From Floccularia luteovirens (lineage: Eukaryota; Basidiomycota; Agaricomycetes; Agaricales; Squamanitaceae): a stretch of DNA of 64,000 nt. The DNA is taken from positions 1,240,001 to 1,304,000 of the forward strand of contig VSJF01000001.1 of NCBI GenBank assembly GCA_009739215.1, read 5' to 3'. Positions 52,862 to 64,000 of this stretch are shown here, in pieces. Each line of letters opens with the position of its first letter. The stretch's first letter is position 1. Below the pieces are notes generated by a model. That model was not told where the DNA came from and did not search any database. It saw only the letters and a program-made list of their open reading frames with translations. The position numbers and the translations under genes are program-made.

Positions 52862-55145
52862 GAACTAAGGAAGCGAAATAAACTCGAGGGAGCAGCCCCT
52901 AGCTGTGTGTGAAATTCAAAGAAACAAACGAAAGAGGCTACACATAGTGAGCACGCGGAGACAAACATATGATATGTCGATCACAACATACGGCAACGTA
53001 GACATGTCACGTCATCGCAGACAAGTGTCGTTCGGATGAAATCATTGACAGGAAAGCTCACCAATATGCACAGACTAATAATCATGCGATAGAGATATCG
53101 ACGACGACAGTGAGTGTGTGTCAGCCGCGCAAAATGGGGTGTAGTGAAAGTACGCCGCACAATCTATGAAGATTTGGCGTCGTTAGTGAACGGGTCGTGA
53201 TGAGGAGGGATTAGGCGAAAAAGCCCGAGAAGGGGAGAACGTCGTTAGAGACGACGTTGAGAGAGCGAACAGGGATAACAGTAAAAAAGGCTGGGAAATG
53301 CCAGAGGATTGATAGAAAGCGATCAGAGATTATTAACCAAATTGAGCTGGGCCACACTCAGTCACTGTCACATCACAGGCCACCAGCAACAATGGTATTG
53401 CTGTTAGAGCCCAATGGCGACCCAGCAGAGACAGATACAAATGGCATGACCCGATCGTGCATGTTTATCACTGACAGCAAGGTCATGAATGTCTCTGTCT
53501 CTCTTCAACCCGAGCATAAAACGTTGCTCTCAGTTGCTCTCGTTCACGCGCACGTCTTGTCCAACACCGCAACCTGCCACAGATTAAGCGCCGCTCTTCG
53601 CTCGCCTTTTGGCACCGGATGAAACCGCGGGAGAACCGCCACAATGGCGTGCATCCCTTTCTATATCGGGCAAATCTCCCGCCCTGCCTCAACCCGTCAT
53701 TTTGGCTCGGTCCGGTCCCATGGACTTCCCACGCCCCCACGTTTCTCGACGAGCCCACTCTTTGCATGACGTAGATCACAGAAATGTTTGAATTCTCACC
53801 CACCTCAATTGATATTTGTAAGTGTTATCTGTTGAAATGTTATTGATTAGAGATGGGGTATATAGATCTAGTTTAGTTTTTTTTTTTTTACCTGGCAAAG
53901 GAAGAAGAAGGTAGCAAGTTGATTTGGCGCGATGAAGGTAAAGGGGGATCTGTAAACTAGACACATTGCGCAACGTTTAGTATGAATGTCGAGTATTTCA
54001 AGAGATACAAAAATGACCCACCGAAAGAAAAAGATTGTCAGTGTTGTTGTGGTTACCAAGGAATTAGAAAGATTACTTTGTAGTGTGCTGAGTACGAGAG
54101 ACCGAGGAGAAGGCGAAACAAAAAGAATGACTATGGGTGAGTTGCAATGGGACCTTGTCTAGCGATGGTCGCCACGTCGAGGACCAAGAACAAAGTAGAG
54201 AGGAGGCAGTTATGGAATGCTCGAAACAAACCGAGCGTGTCCAAGAAGCTTCAAGTGGGCGAGTGTCAGGCTGTCAGACCTGTACCCGGCAACGAGAAAT
54301 GACAAGGACGGGAGTATAGGGGAAAGGGAGGTAGCAGGAAGAGTTGTGTCGAATGAACAACAAGCAACTTTTCAAGGACAAGAACAAGGGCGCACAATGC
54401 ACCAAGGCGTGTGCCGGATATCCTGTCTGCAATCCAGGTTCAGCAATCAGTACTCATAATTGATACCTCATTTGATTCTTTTTTGATACTCAAATACACC
54501 ACGTTTCTTGCCTGCAGGCAGCAAATTGTCATCTTACACCCATGCCTTGGCTGCGTTATGTAATCCGATCTGCCTAAATTGGTTGGGAATCCATCCCTCA
54601 AATGGGTTTATCTAGACTAGGCACGTAAACCATTCCATGGATGCTGTACTAGGTTATCCGTGCTGGCGACACCAATCATTCGTTAGTAGCCGCGTCTATT
54701 CTCTCTACAGCTTTCTCCAAGTATCTCAGGAGGAGTGGGCGCTTGGGTGTTTCGTTATCTAACAAATTTTCACCCGTAAAAACACCCTGAGGAATACCCT
54801 ATGGGTGGGATTGATATTACCGTTATATTATCCGACCTCAGTCTCATAGCACCTTCCATCAGTCATCGACTTCCGCCGCATCCTGTCCGCAAATAACTAA
54901 ATTAACACAGCCTGCGCCTTGTCTTCCGATTTCATGGCACCACTTTTTCCAAACCCCCATAGTTTGTCTTGATGGATGGAAGATCCATGACTTCAGTCTC
55001 ACATCATATCGCGGATTCCCCGTGGCTCCCGAATAACAATTCCACCATAAGCCGTTCATGTCAAATTGAACGCATGGGGGTTCTCCGGCATTATCATTCT
55101 TACGATTACCACGCAATGGCACACGCATGAACGGTCTTTGAAAAA
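52862..55145. other. Gene-poor region upstream of the cyclin
   Basis: A long noncoding stretch without recognised genes. A T13 run lies at 53877-53889 and TTTGGCGC, an E2F/SBF-like motif, at 53923-53930. The open frames at 53257-53619 (+) and 54859-55128 (-) have no recognisable family. It may hold a long regulated promoter and leader of the cyclin. Confidence 0.4.
53877..53889 (+). repeat. T13 homopolymer
   Basis: A 13-base T run in the gene-poor region upstream of the cyclin; may be an unstable tract. Confidence 0.85.
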
Positions 55146-55572
55146 ATGCGATGCATTATCGCGATCTTATTGGTCGCATGTCCCCTCATCACTGCTAATC
55201 AGCCGCTCAAAGTTGTTCCATCTGTAACAACCAGGTACCAAACTTACGAGACTCTCATTTGCCTTGTACGCAGGGTGGTGCAAGAAAATGTCAACTCGGC
55301 AGTTATCTCCCTTGGAGTTCGGAATAAACAAATTGTCGACAGTCATGTTGCAACACACGTACTATAACACTTTCTGTGTAACTTGACTTCTCGGCCTTAT
55401 GTTGATTCCTACGGGTGCTGTCTTTGCGTTGCTTCTGTAGAACCCTAAAGGTCCCGCCAGACTTCGCGCACTACAAACTATTACAAAGCGCTCCATCTTG
55501 ACATGGGTATTTGATGATCAGGGTGTATCGATTTGGCGCTGGGGAAACCATGGGAAGGACCCTCTTTCGTAA
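55146..55572 (+). CDS. Possible small secreted protein, two exons
   Basis: ATG at 55146 gives MRCIIAILLVACPLITANQP, a good signal peptide with a likely cleavage after LITA. Exon 1 (55146-55358) ends SHVATH; the 82-base intron (55359-55440, GTACTA to CTGTAG) joins in phase to NPKGPARLRALQTITKRSIL and TWVFDDQGVSIWRWGNHGKD, stop at 55570-55572. About 114 residues. No family recognised. The gene could be lineage-specific or the open frames could be chance; only the signal peptide and phase-matched intron support it. Confidence 0.3.
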
Positions 55573-56657
55573 ATTGTTGTTTCTACTAGCATAATTTGGT
55601 ATAAGCACATGAGCTATCTACGTCGTATCCTGTGTGGGTCAATGGGCTATTTGAAATGAGAAACTTGATAAAAATACAGTTTCCTGATCCGTAATAATGG
55701 TATCAAGATAATTCCCCAATGCGGTCCAAATTTGGGCGGATGATGTACTAGTATACGTTTCATAATTGTACTCTTCTTGACACAAGCTTTCTGGAGGTTC
55801 ACAAGTTCCTTGCCCATAAACGTTGCAGTCCGAGTACAAAGACACAACGAGAACATGATGTTAGAACGGTGGGTGTACACATCCATATGGAAGAACTTAG
55901 CACACATTCTTGTTTCCATTCCAATCATCATCGATAACTAACCCACAAGGTGTTTTAATTTATGTTGTTATAAAATTGTCATGATTGCACACATGGCCCT
56001 GCTGGTGGCTCCAAAATCTCAGATGGCAATGACAATTACGGCAGGTATGAACCGAGTCTCCGTAAATACATTGCGCCAAATGGTCGGTACCACCCACGTC
56101 AATGTTCATGATATGTATTTAATATTTATAAGTCTCTTTTGATTTTCATTCTTTGGAAAATACTTTTAGACTTTATCAAGGGTGCTACCAGGTTTATATA
56201 TTTAACCTTCAATATGTAGGAAAAAGTAAAGATACTTTCCCCAACCTTGAACTAATCTTTTCAAATTATGGTCACATAAATTTATCATCTTGAATGTAAC
56301 TTATGATAACAGAAATCAAGATGCAATGACCAACATTCCTTGGAATTGGCTGGAACTGCCTCAATTTGAATAAACTCAAGGCCTTCAACATCAAGCCAAT
56401 TGGTTACTGAATATAGAATTGCAAATGTCCTTTCACATCAGAGACAGAACTCAGGCGCACCCAATACATGATCGGATTCGAAATGGAATTAAACTTGACA
56501 CCAGAGTAAGCCTTCAGTATATAGGTCGCTGGCATGAATCAATTATTGAAGGAGAACAATATCAGAAATGCAAATGAAGGTAGGACCACATTGGATGGAC
56601 GATATCCATAATGGAGCACATGATAGAACTAAATTAGTGAAGTTGGTGGACCAATTT
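55573..56657. other. Spacer, mostly noncoding
   Basis: AT-rich sequence. One short plus-strand frame (55974-56111) and one minus-strand frame (55639-55845) look oddly protein-like but lack starts and splice context. Nothing else was seen. Confidence 0.4.
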
Positions 56658-59600
56658 TTACTCTCTAGGGGGTCCACCCATCAGAAGAGCCATTAAATCG
56701 TGCGCTGGTTGGCTGCTTGGTCCCGTGTGACCTTGCTGTTGTTGGAGATGTGGTGGGATCAGGTGGGGTAACATATGAGGTGGTAATTGAGATTGCTGTT
56801 GTTGTTGTTGTTGTCGTATACCCATGAGAGGGTTTTGCAGAGGACCGCCCGGGACTTGTTGCGGAGCGAATCCGCTGTTGAGGCCACGTGGGTTGTTAAT
56901 GCTCGCCATGCCAAGTAGATGACTCTGGTGGACTCCCAAGGAAGGATTCCCATTAGGGTTTTGTAACTGATGCATGACTGGTAGTGGTGCGCGTATATGC
57001 TGGCTATTATAGCCTGGAGCATTGACCGCAGAGAAATTGTTGAAAGGCTGTTGCGGGAGCGGTCCATTTGGAAGGTGGTTGTTGTGTAATGCATTTGACG
57101 GGAGCCCAGGAAGCCCAAGAAATTGTGAGGGTTCGTGGGGGGGTCGTCCTCCAAGGTTTGCTAGGCCGGGAGGAAGTCGCTGAGGGTTCTGTAGAGAGTT
57201 TGGCTGGTTGGAGCTTGGGGATGGGGCCCCACGATACATGGGTTGCACGGTGTGTCCTACATTCCTTGGTACTTGTTGGTTGTACATGAGGGGGCCTGCA
57301 TATAATGATTCCATGCTGCGTTGTTGTTGAGTCATACGCTGGCCATTAAAGTGCAATTGCTCTTCAACATTGTCAGGGAACATGCTGAGGTGGTCACGGT
57401 TTCGGGGAACAGGAGCTGAGCGCAGACCTGGCACCATCCCATCTGGCATGAAATGCCTGTCATCCAAGCGGCTATCATATAGTGGTTCGATACGTGCGTT
57501 ATTATGCATTTGTTGTTGATGAAGAAGTTGCTGTTGGAGCATATGAAGATTGTTCTGAGAGTTGTTGCCAAATGGGAGGTTATTGATTACTGGTGCCGAC
57601 TGTGGGTGAGCATTTAGACCTCTCTGTCTCAGAGATCAGTACGCGAGTGCAAGAAAATCAACTATTTCCGCACCTGAGATGAACTATTCAGCATGGCAAA
57701 AATGTCATCCATAGTCCGATTCTCAGTAGAGCCTCCAGGGATACCATTGAATTGAGCCTGTTCCTGCCTTGGAGTCAATGATGGTGACGAAGAGGCGAAG
57801 CCAGCGGGCGCCTTGGCGGGTGGACCACCCTCGCGCTGTTTCCCGTCAAAGAATTTCGCAAACCTACTTCCCTTGTTCGTAGCATACCCAGGTGAGTTTG
57901 TATCTGGAGAATCCAGGTGAGTAATTCCACCAAGCGAGTTAACGGGTCGTTCTATGGAATTTCCACGGTTGGCATCAGCTTGATCTTCAAATGCATATGG
58001 AGCACGGTCTTCGAACGGGGAGAAACCAGGTTGATTCCTCTGCATTTCCATCTTCATTTGACTGTGCGTTGCATCCAACCCTTTTTGAGAATAGATTACT
58101 TGCTGGAACATTGAATTCAGCGATAACCACATACCATTAGCAGAGGTAACATTCTCAGGATGGTTTGAAGCGACAGGCGATTTTGCCGGTGCGCGAGCAA
58201 AAGCTAGAAGACGGGAACCTGTGGGAGGATTGAACTGAGTTGTGGGTGACTTCTCCGTTGCCTGAACAGCAATGTCTATTGCCGGAGCATTGATGGACTT
58301 GGAAGGCGTCTTGGATCGATCCTGTGTGGAGTTGGTAGAGATCAAAAAGCTGGAAACATCTTTTAGGTCTGGTGTAGAAAGAGATGTCTGAGAAGAATGA
58401 AATAGGGTGTTGTTTTCGGTTGAGTCTCGATTGGAGAGAGAAAGAAGATCATTGTTTTCAACTATGGGCAGAGATTTATCTATTAAGGTGTCAGCATTAT
58501 ACATGAGTAATTCATAGATACTAACCATCCAGGGCTTTGGGTGGAAAGACCTGAGAAAGTATGCTTGTATTTGATCTGCCGAGACCGCTGCTGGTATCTT
58601 CATCAAGGTCAACGTCGGTCTTCTTTTTCTTCTCCTCTTCTCTTTTCATCATCAGCTTAAACAATTGAATCTCGTCAAGCTGCTTTTCAGACGTCTCCGA
58701 CGAACCAAAGAACCCTTGTTTAGTGTCACCAAAACCAGATACCTCTTTTTCTTTGCTTTCCTTCTCTTTCAAGCCCTTCTTCCAAGTTTGAATGCCGTCC
58801 AGCTCCCCGTTGTCATTCTTTCCACCCAAAATACCAGTCGACGCTGCATTATCTGGAATATAGGTCTCCATCCATGCAGGTTCCTTTTCCTTTTCTCTTT
58901 CCCTACGATCGTCCCGTTCCTTCAGATCATCAGATGGCAACCCGTTCTTCCCGCCACGCGCAGTTGATCGCTTGTAACGACCATCTCTATCTTCGTTGGA
59001 GATCCATCTGCGCTCTCCGGAAGTATCCAATAACTGGTCATTTGCAGCCTTTTCCCTTCCACGATCTCTATCTGTTGCGGCTTGGCGTTCAGCACGCCTC
59101 GCAGCTAGCCGTTCCTCCCTCTTGCCGTCATCTCTCCACCGTCTTGGATCGTCAGAGTCGCCATCTTTATCTGTCTCACGCTCGCGTCGATGCTCTCCTC
59201 TTTCTTTGCGATAGTCGTCTCGATCCCGGTCCCCCCTGGATACCACCTCCCTTTCTCTACCTTCCTCGCGGTCTTTTTCACGGTCACGTCGGGAATGAGA
59301 AGAATCTCGTCTGGATTTTGACAAGTCCCTGACCCTAGATCGTTCACGTTCTTTGCGACTGGTCTCCGTTCCTATTGCAAAAGTAGCCAATCAGCTTAGA
59401 AAAAGCGTGCATAGAGTAGTATTTACCCCCATCTCTGCTCTGGCGTGCTGAATCTCCCACTAAAAAAAATCATTAGATGAATACTTGTCATTTAGAGAGG
59501 AGGTATCCACCTCTTCTCCAATCATCGCTTGCCTCACCAGCTTTTTTCTTGGTAGATTCTTTTGTTTCAGCCCTTCGTGAGGCTGCATTAGATGTTTGTG

Positions 59601-60455
59601 CTTGTGTTCCGGCTCTGCTTGTGGAGCTTCCAATGTGAGGAGCTGTGTCCCTGTCTTTTGCTCGCAGACTGGTCAGAGGAAGGGAAAGTCTATCGCGGTC
59701 ATATTTATCGGACAACTATCACTTAATTTAGTCTTCACGAATGAACAATGAAATATGGGCAACTGACATGTCGAAGTCTTTCCTGACCCTCTTTATCCCT
59801 AATATCTCGCTCTCTGTCTTTGTCACCTTCCCTATCACGGTCTCGCTCTCTTTCTCGGTCGCTTCTTAGTGATTGATGTTTGAAATTGCCCATCTGTGAA
59901 GGCTGAGAAAGGGTGGAACGGAAAGTCGGCCTTGAGGATGTATCTGGTAGCAGATTATAACATGTACAGCAAGAAAAATACAATTAGACAAACCTCCATC
60001 CTCTGCCTCGCGTCGGAAACTAATTTGACATATTGTTCAACAAAGCAACTCGAGATCAAATATATGAACCTACCGTCGTTCTCGTACATTTGTGGGTGCC
60101 GGCAACTCTGTGTCCTTTTTTGAAAGTGTTTGCTCGTTTTCAGTGCTTATGATTTGCAAGTCAGAAAAGACATCAAAAGATTGACGAATACACACCCAAA
60201 CCACTGTTTCAAATCTGGCATATTTGGTGGTGGGTTGACAAGAGGGGACTTGTGAAGGAAAAGAAGATCTGAACGGGAATATATTCTTATTGTTGATGGA
60301 GAGTGTGTAGTTTTTCCATTGCATTCTGGACTTGGTACGGAGGCATCTTGTAAAATTGTGTTGGCAAGGGAGTCTGTGAGAGTATTGAGCGCGAGATTGG
60401 ACTGGGAGATATCGGGAGGGTTAGTTGGCAGTGGAAGAGGCTCTATTGAAGCCAT
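56658..60455 (-). CDS. Putative eIF4E-binding protein (4E-T/Cup-like), Arg/Glu-rich
   Basis: The N-terminus begins MASIEPLPLPTNPPDISQSN. After SPSTIRI comes YSRSDLLFLHKSPLV, matching the eIF4E-binding consensus YxxxxL-hydrophobic (60271-60291). Next is NMPDLKQWFGTENEQTLSKK, then RRFRRDAEDG. A very long charged region (RDREKDREEGREREVVSRGD) of Arg/Asp/Glu repeats extends at about 58900-59380. Further on are EPAWMETYIPDNAASTGILG and EIQLFKLMMKREEEKKKK. The C-terminus is Gln/Pro-rich (QQQQQQQSQLPPHMLPHLIP), ending MALLMGGPPRE. About nine exons and about 1,000 residues, largely disordered. This profile suggests mRNA repression or decay at eIF4E granules. The function is an inference from the motif and composition. 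Confidence 0.6.
56798..56815. repeat. (GTT)6 trinucleotide repeat, polyglutamine
   Basis: Encodes a run of Gln in the C-terminus of the eIF4E-binding protein (minus strand). Length is likely variable. Confidence 0.8.
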
Positions 60456-60566
60456 GTTGGTAGAGGAGGATGCCTGAAGTGCAGCTGATGAGTGAGGCTC
60501 TGCGCGGGCTTTGAAACGATCAGCAACAGCAGACAACCGAATTGTGTCCCGAAAATTTATACCAAT
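60456..60566. promoter_or_regulatory. 111-base divergent promoter
   Basis: Separates the putative eIF4E-binding protein and the LYR protein. No clear TATA box; an upstream in-frame ATG for the minus gene at 60596 would overlap the plus gene start. Confidence 0.4.
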
Positions 60567-60933
60567 ATGCACTCTAATACTCTCACTCTTAAACATTTTA
60601 TACTTAAACAACAAGTATTCGACTTGTACCGCTATGCTATACGTGCTTCAAGAGGTGTTCTCAACCTAATACCTACTATTTCCCCAAATACTGATACTTT
60701 CAAAGTGATGCCTGATCCCGTGACAAGGCGAGAGACACTGGCCTGGTTTCGTAGAGAATTCGAACGGAATAGAGATCTGACTGATGTTGTATGTCTCTCA
60801 TGTCACTAATTCATTGTTTCTGATTCTCATATCGATTAAATAGGCTTTGATTGAGGATAAACTCAAGCAGGCACGTCGGGAAATCAAACAAGTCCTTCCT
60901 ATTCCTATGAATTCACGTACCACCGCTACATAG
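60567..60933 (+). CDS. LYR-motif protein, LYRM2-like
   Basis: Small mitochondrial LYR proteins bind acyl-ACP and help assemble Fe-S or respiratory complexes. The protein begins MHSNTLTLKHFILKQQVFDL, then YRYAIRASRGVLNLI, so LYR is present after a basic helix. ETLAWFRREFERNRDLTDVA is the second family helix with conserved WxRxEFE-like residues. After one intron (donor after 60788, acceptor before 60844), LIEDKLKQARREIKQVLPIP follows and the stop is at 60931-60933. About 100 residues, normal for LYRM2. The ATG lies 111 bases from the ATG of the divergent eIF4E-binding gene. Confidence 0.82.
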
Positions 60934-61207
60934 GAACACCTGCAGCGACACCGGAACAGTTCCATCATATATTGATCATTTACATATATGATCTTGAGTG
61001 GGCGACATTTAAACAACGCCTGCTGCATGTTTATACTTATCGTCCAATGCGAGGACTGGTGGGGATTCAATTATCGGAGCGATCGGGGCGACAAGATCAC
61101 CTGTTTTTCGTAACATAGCACACAGTAACCTCTTTTAGTAGTATGGCGTGGCTGCTTATATCAACCTCGTATCTGATATCTCACCCTCCCTTCGCCTTTC
61201 GTTCACC

Positions 61208-64000
61208 ATGGAAGTTTTCATGAGCAACATCAATTATACGATCAGCGAAAACGAAGTAACATCGGAACTCGCCAAAATTTTTCATGGCCGTGATTACCAG
61301 CGTTTTTCTTCCACGAAGTTAAACTTCAACGTATACCTTTTCAGAGACAAAGCACGAAGAGGAAAGCACAGTGGTAGAGGTGCTCTGACGTTGCCGACCG
61401 CTGAGCTTGGTAACTATTTTCTGAAGGAGTTCTCTGACGAGGCGGCTCCTACAAAAGCTGTCATCTTGGGGGGGCGGCGGATCAAATTCTCGCTGAGCAA
61501 CCGCGTTCTTGATCCCCGAATTGTTGAAAGCATCATCCGCCAGCCTTATGTGGACCCAAATTTACAGGAGCAGAAACAACGGCGGGAGCAAGAAGCCGGC
61601 AAAGGTCGCGTGTCCATAAAGGCGATACAATTCGGGTGGGAATGCAGAGATTCTATATTTTCGATTGAGTGTGAACATTTCTGTGAAAACCTATGCTCCT
61701 TATCGTTTGACGAAGACCGGCGTGAATTACGAGTCTCTTTTCAGTACTCTCTCCTGCAGTATATCATTGCTGTGAGGTTTTCTCAGATATTATCCATATC
61801 TGCGCACATGCATGTGGCGGGACAAGAGCCCATAATATTCATATCATTATCTATTCCTCCGACATATGAGCAAGAATTCCATCCTACCCGCCGCAGACTG
61901 TCCGCATTGCCCATACCTGACCATTCCCGTGTCGCTCCATATACATCTCTAGCTATCAGGCTCGTTTGTTCTTCTCAGGCGGAAATCTATAAATTCCATA
62001 CCCTGGCCCATCAGGCCAAGCTTCACAGCATAGCGAACTATGACTATCACACCGACCGTCGAGGTCTCTTCTCAGCCGAGGTGGTAGCAGCATTCGAGGA
62101 TGCTTTGCGCAAACTGAATTGGAGTGTTGCATTCCAAGTTATGGCAATCGTGAGGAATTTATACATGGATATCCAGGAGATGCTCGGCCTCATTCCAAGG
62201 ATTCGACAAATTGTTGATTCCAAAGGAGTGACTTATGCGGCAATGTTGCTACGGCACTTTGGAGGCCGCATCCACTACGAGGATGAGGATGTGGCAGAGT
62301 GTTTCAAGAAGTCAGAAGGAGAATACGAAAAGCTGCAGAGCTCTTTGATCCCGAAACCAACAGAAGGCAGCCTCTTCGACTCTCTACACATCAGTATAAC
62401 ACCCACCACGATGTACCTAGAGGGTCCCTTTCCCGAACGCTCAAACAGAGTTTTACGGTCTTTCAGACCAACCAATCACGAGTCATTCTTGAGAGTTAGT
62501 TTCGTCGACGAAGGCTCTTTACAGTACAGATTCGACCGAGACGTCAATGGCCCACTTTTCATTCGAGAGCGTATCGGCCCTTTTCTCAAAGATAGCCTTC
62601 AATTAGCTAAAAGAATCTTTCGTTTTCTGGCCTATTCGCAGTCGGCTTTGAAAGAACATACTGTGTGGTGAGTATAGGATGTCAGGCTAATGGAATTGTT
62701 GATATGTATATAACAACTAGGTTCGTCAAGCCATTTTGGGACCAGGGACACTACGTGGACGCAGAGAAGATTATACGCAGCCTAGGAACTTTCCATAATT
62801 TGGAATTCGATTCTCAACTCCTGTACTGTCCAGCGAGATATGCTGCCCGAATTTCTCAGGCCTTCACTGCCACCGATTTATCTGTTTCTGTAGAAGTCGA
62901 AGAAATAGTACGCATACCAGACGTATCCACGAACCCTGACAAATATCATTTCACGGATGGTGTTGGCACCATATCGAAAGAACTCGCCCGCGAAATATGG
63001 ACAGTGCTCAAGAAAACAAATCGGCGTGTACGTAGGAGTCAGGGCTTTCCACGGGCCTTACAAGTCCGGTTCATGGGGTCGAAAGGAATGTTATCTGTCG
63101 ATTACAAACTTGAAGGTCGCGCTATCTGTATCCGACCATCGATGATTAAATTTGAGGCTCCAAATTCGCGGGAGATTGAGATTGCCCGGGCATTTGATCG
63201 TCCAGGACCATATTTCCTAAATAGGCCTCTTATAATGTTGTTAGAAGGTCTCGGAGTCCCATATGAAGTGTTCAAGGCGTATCAAGATAAAGCTGTTCGC
63301 GAAACCGAGATGGCTACTACATCCCTTGCACGGGCAGGGAGGCTGCTAGAAAATTATGGGCTTGGGACGTCATATCGCCTGACATCTGTTATGCTCAATC
63401 TGGAAAGATTGGGGATAGACTCCCTGCCAGGAGATGCCTCATATGACAAAATGATAGAATATTCTATTAACCACGTCTTACGAGTACTCAAAAACCACGC
63501 CCGTATACCAATTCCTAACGCATGGACTCTCGTGGGGGTAGCCGATATTCACAAATATCTCGCCGAAGGGGAAATATTTGCTTGTATCAAACCTATCGAT
63601 GGCAAGAAGATATATCTAGAAGGGCTAGTTCTTATATCACGATCTCCGACCATACATCCAGGCGATGTCCAAATTGCACGTGCCATTGGACCTCCCCCAG
63701 AGGGCTCTTGTTTCGAGGTGGAACAATTACCAAACACAGTTGTTTTTAGTATCCTTGGTATGGCACAACACGTCCATACCATATGAATGGCACAGCTGGC
63801 TAATGTCCACAACGAACAGGTAAAAGGCCGTTGCCTTCAATGTTGGGCGGAGGTGATCTGGATGGTGACTTGTATAACCTTATTCCTCTAAGGAATCTAC
63901 CATTCTTCAGGCCAAGAAAAATTTGCCTCCCGGCGGATTATAATCCAGCTAAAAAGAAATTCCTCAACCGTCCCAGTACAATGGAGGATGTTGCTGATTT
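61208..64000 (+). CDS. RNA-dependent RNA polymerase (QDE-1/RDR type), truncated by window end
   Basis: Makes double-stranded RNA from aberrant RNA in fungal quelling-type silencing. ATG at 61208 with context ACCATGG gives MEVFMSNINYTISENEVTSE, an RRM-like start. A conserved block FHTLAHQAKLHSIANYDYHT is followed, after the intron 62668-62720, by PDKYHFTDGVGTISKELARE, the RdRP entry, RALQVRFMGSKGMLSVDYKL, and MIKFEAPNSREIEIARAFDR. SRSPTIHPGDVQIARAIGPP is typical. After intron 63749-63819 comes MLGGGDLDGDLYNLIPL, with the catalytic DxDGD at 63855-63869. The last codons read ADYNPAKKKFLNRPSTMEDV. Some 880 residues are visible; the C-terminal part lies beyond the window. Confidence 0.93.

Noticed and set aside
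53257..53622. 121-codon plus-strand frame upstream of the cyclin
   Set aside because: Composition is random-like, with no splice partner and no recognised motif.
54859..55128. 89-codon minus-strand frame, Trp/Cys-containing
   Set aside because: Starts with ATG but no signal peptide, no family and no supporting splice sites; it also abuts the plus-strand candidate.
53923..55539. Repeated TTTGGCGC E2F-like sites as proof of cell-cycle control
   Set aside because: Only two 8-base matches (53923-53930, and one near 55531) over 1.6 kb is near chance and both are far from the cyclin start.
55639..55845. Minus-strand frame with several Cys and Tyr/Thr/Ser
   Set aside because: It starts right after a stop, has no ATG and no acceptor; looks like coding by chance or a decayed exon.
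58880..59390. Arg/Asp/Glu-rich repeat as an SR splicing factor
   Set aside because: The RD/RE run lacks RS dipeptides and RRM domains; the rest of the protein points to an eIF4E-binding regulator.

Overview
The window is nuclear DNA of a filamentous basidiomycete, most likely an Agaricomycete. Nearly every gene is broken by many 45-80 base GT-AG introns. Genes lie on both strands with short spacers. Best-matching families are fungal: GH74 xyloglucanase with a CBM1, TVP23, DLT1, an ITC1-like chromatin subunit and a QDE-1/RDR-type RNA polymerase. No operon, phage, CRISPR array or convincing transposon was seen.

Layout. 1-7 kb: ELP4 (Elongator), then a large LRR-RhoGEF-PH protein. 7-14.5 kb: an amino acid permease, a degenerate kinase-like protein and an unknown protein, all on the minus strand. 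15-21 kb: a secreted GH74 enzyme gene whose frame is broken two or three times, a YVC1/TRP-like membrane protein, then TVP23, divergent from the channel gene. 22-32.8 kb: dual-specificity phosphatase, cytochrome b5 reductase, DLT1, a PR-1/CAP secreted protein, an unknown protein, EMC7 and UTP23. 33-44 kb: polyubiquitin, WDR5/Swd3, eIF3k, an AVT-type amino acid transporter and the ITC1-like ISWI partner. 44-50 kb: a Ser/Pro-rich unknown protein and a Gfo/Idh/MocA oxidoreductase. 51-56.6 kb: a cyclin with a very long gene-poor upstream region that holds one possible small secreted-protein gene. 56.6-64 kb: a putative eIF4E-binding protein, a LYR-motif protein and an RdRP cut by the window end.

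The genes are mainly housekeeping: tRNA modification, ribosome biogenesis, translation initiation, ubiquitin, chromatin, ER and Golgi, and transport. There is no evident pathway cluster. Several divergent pairs share compact promoters (channel/TVP23, phosphatase/CBR1, EMC7/UTP23, WDR5/eIF3k, eIF4E-binding protein/LYR protein). CACGTG motifs recur in spacers, including a striking CACGTG-TGACGTCA-CACGTG cluster near 47.4 kb.

Most notable observations: one-base frame breaks confined to the GH74 gene; 8- and 10-base microexons; two GC-AG introns with the same donor; a kinase-like protein lacking catalytic residues; polyubiquitin units that differ in intron content; and a stable predicted hairpin between two convergent genes. 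All exon boundaries were inferred by eye from reading frame, splice consensus and family resemblance, so gene ends are better supported than individual small exons.
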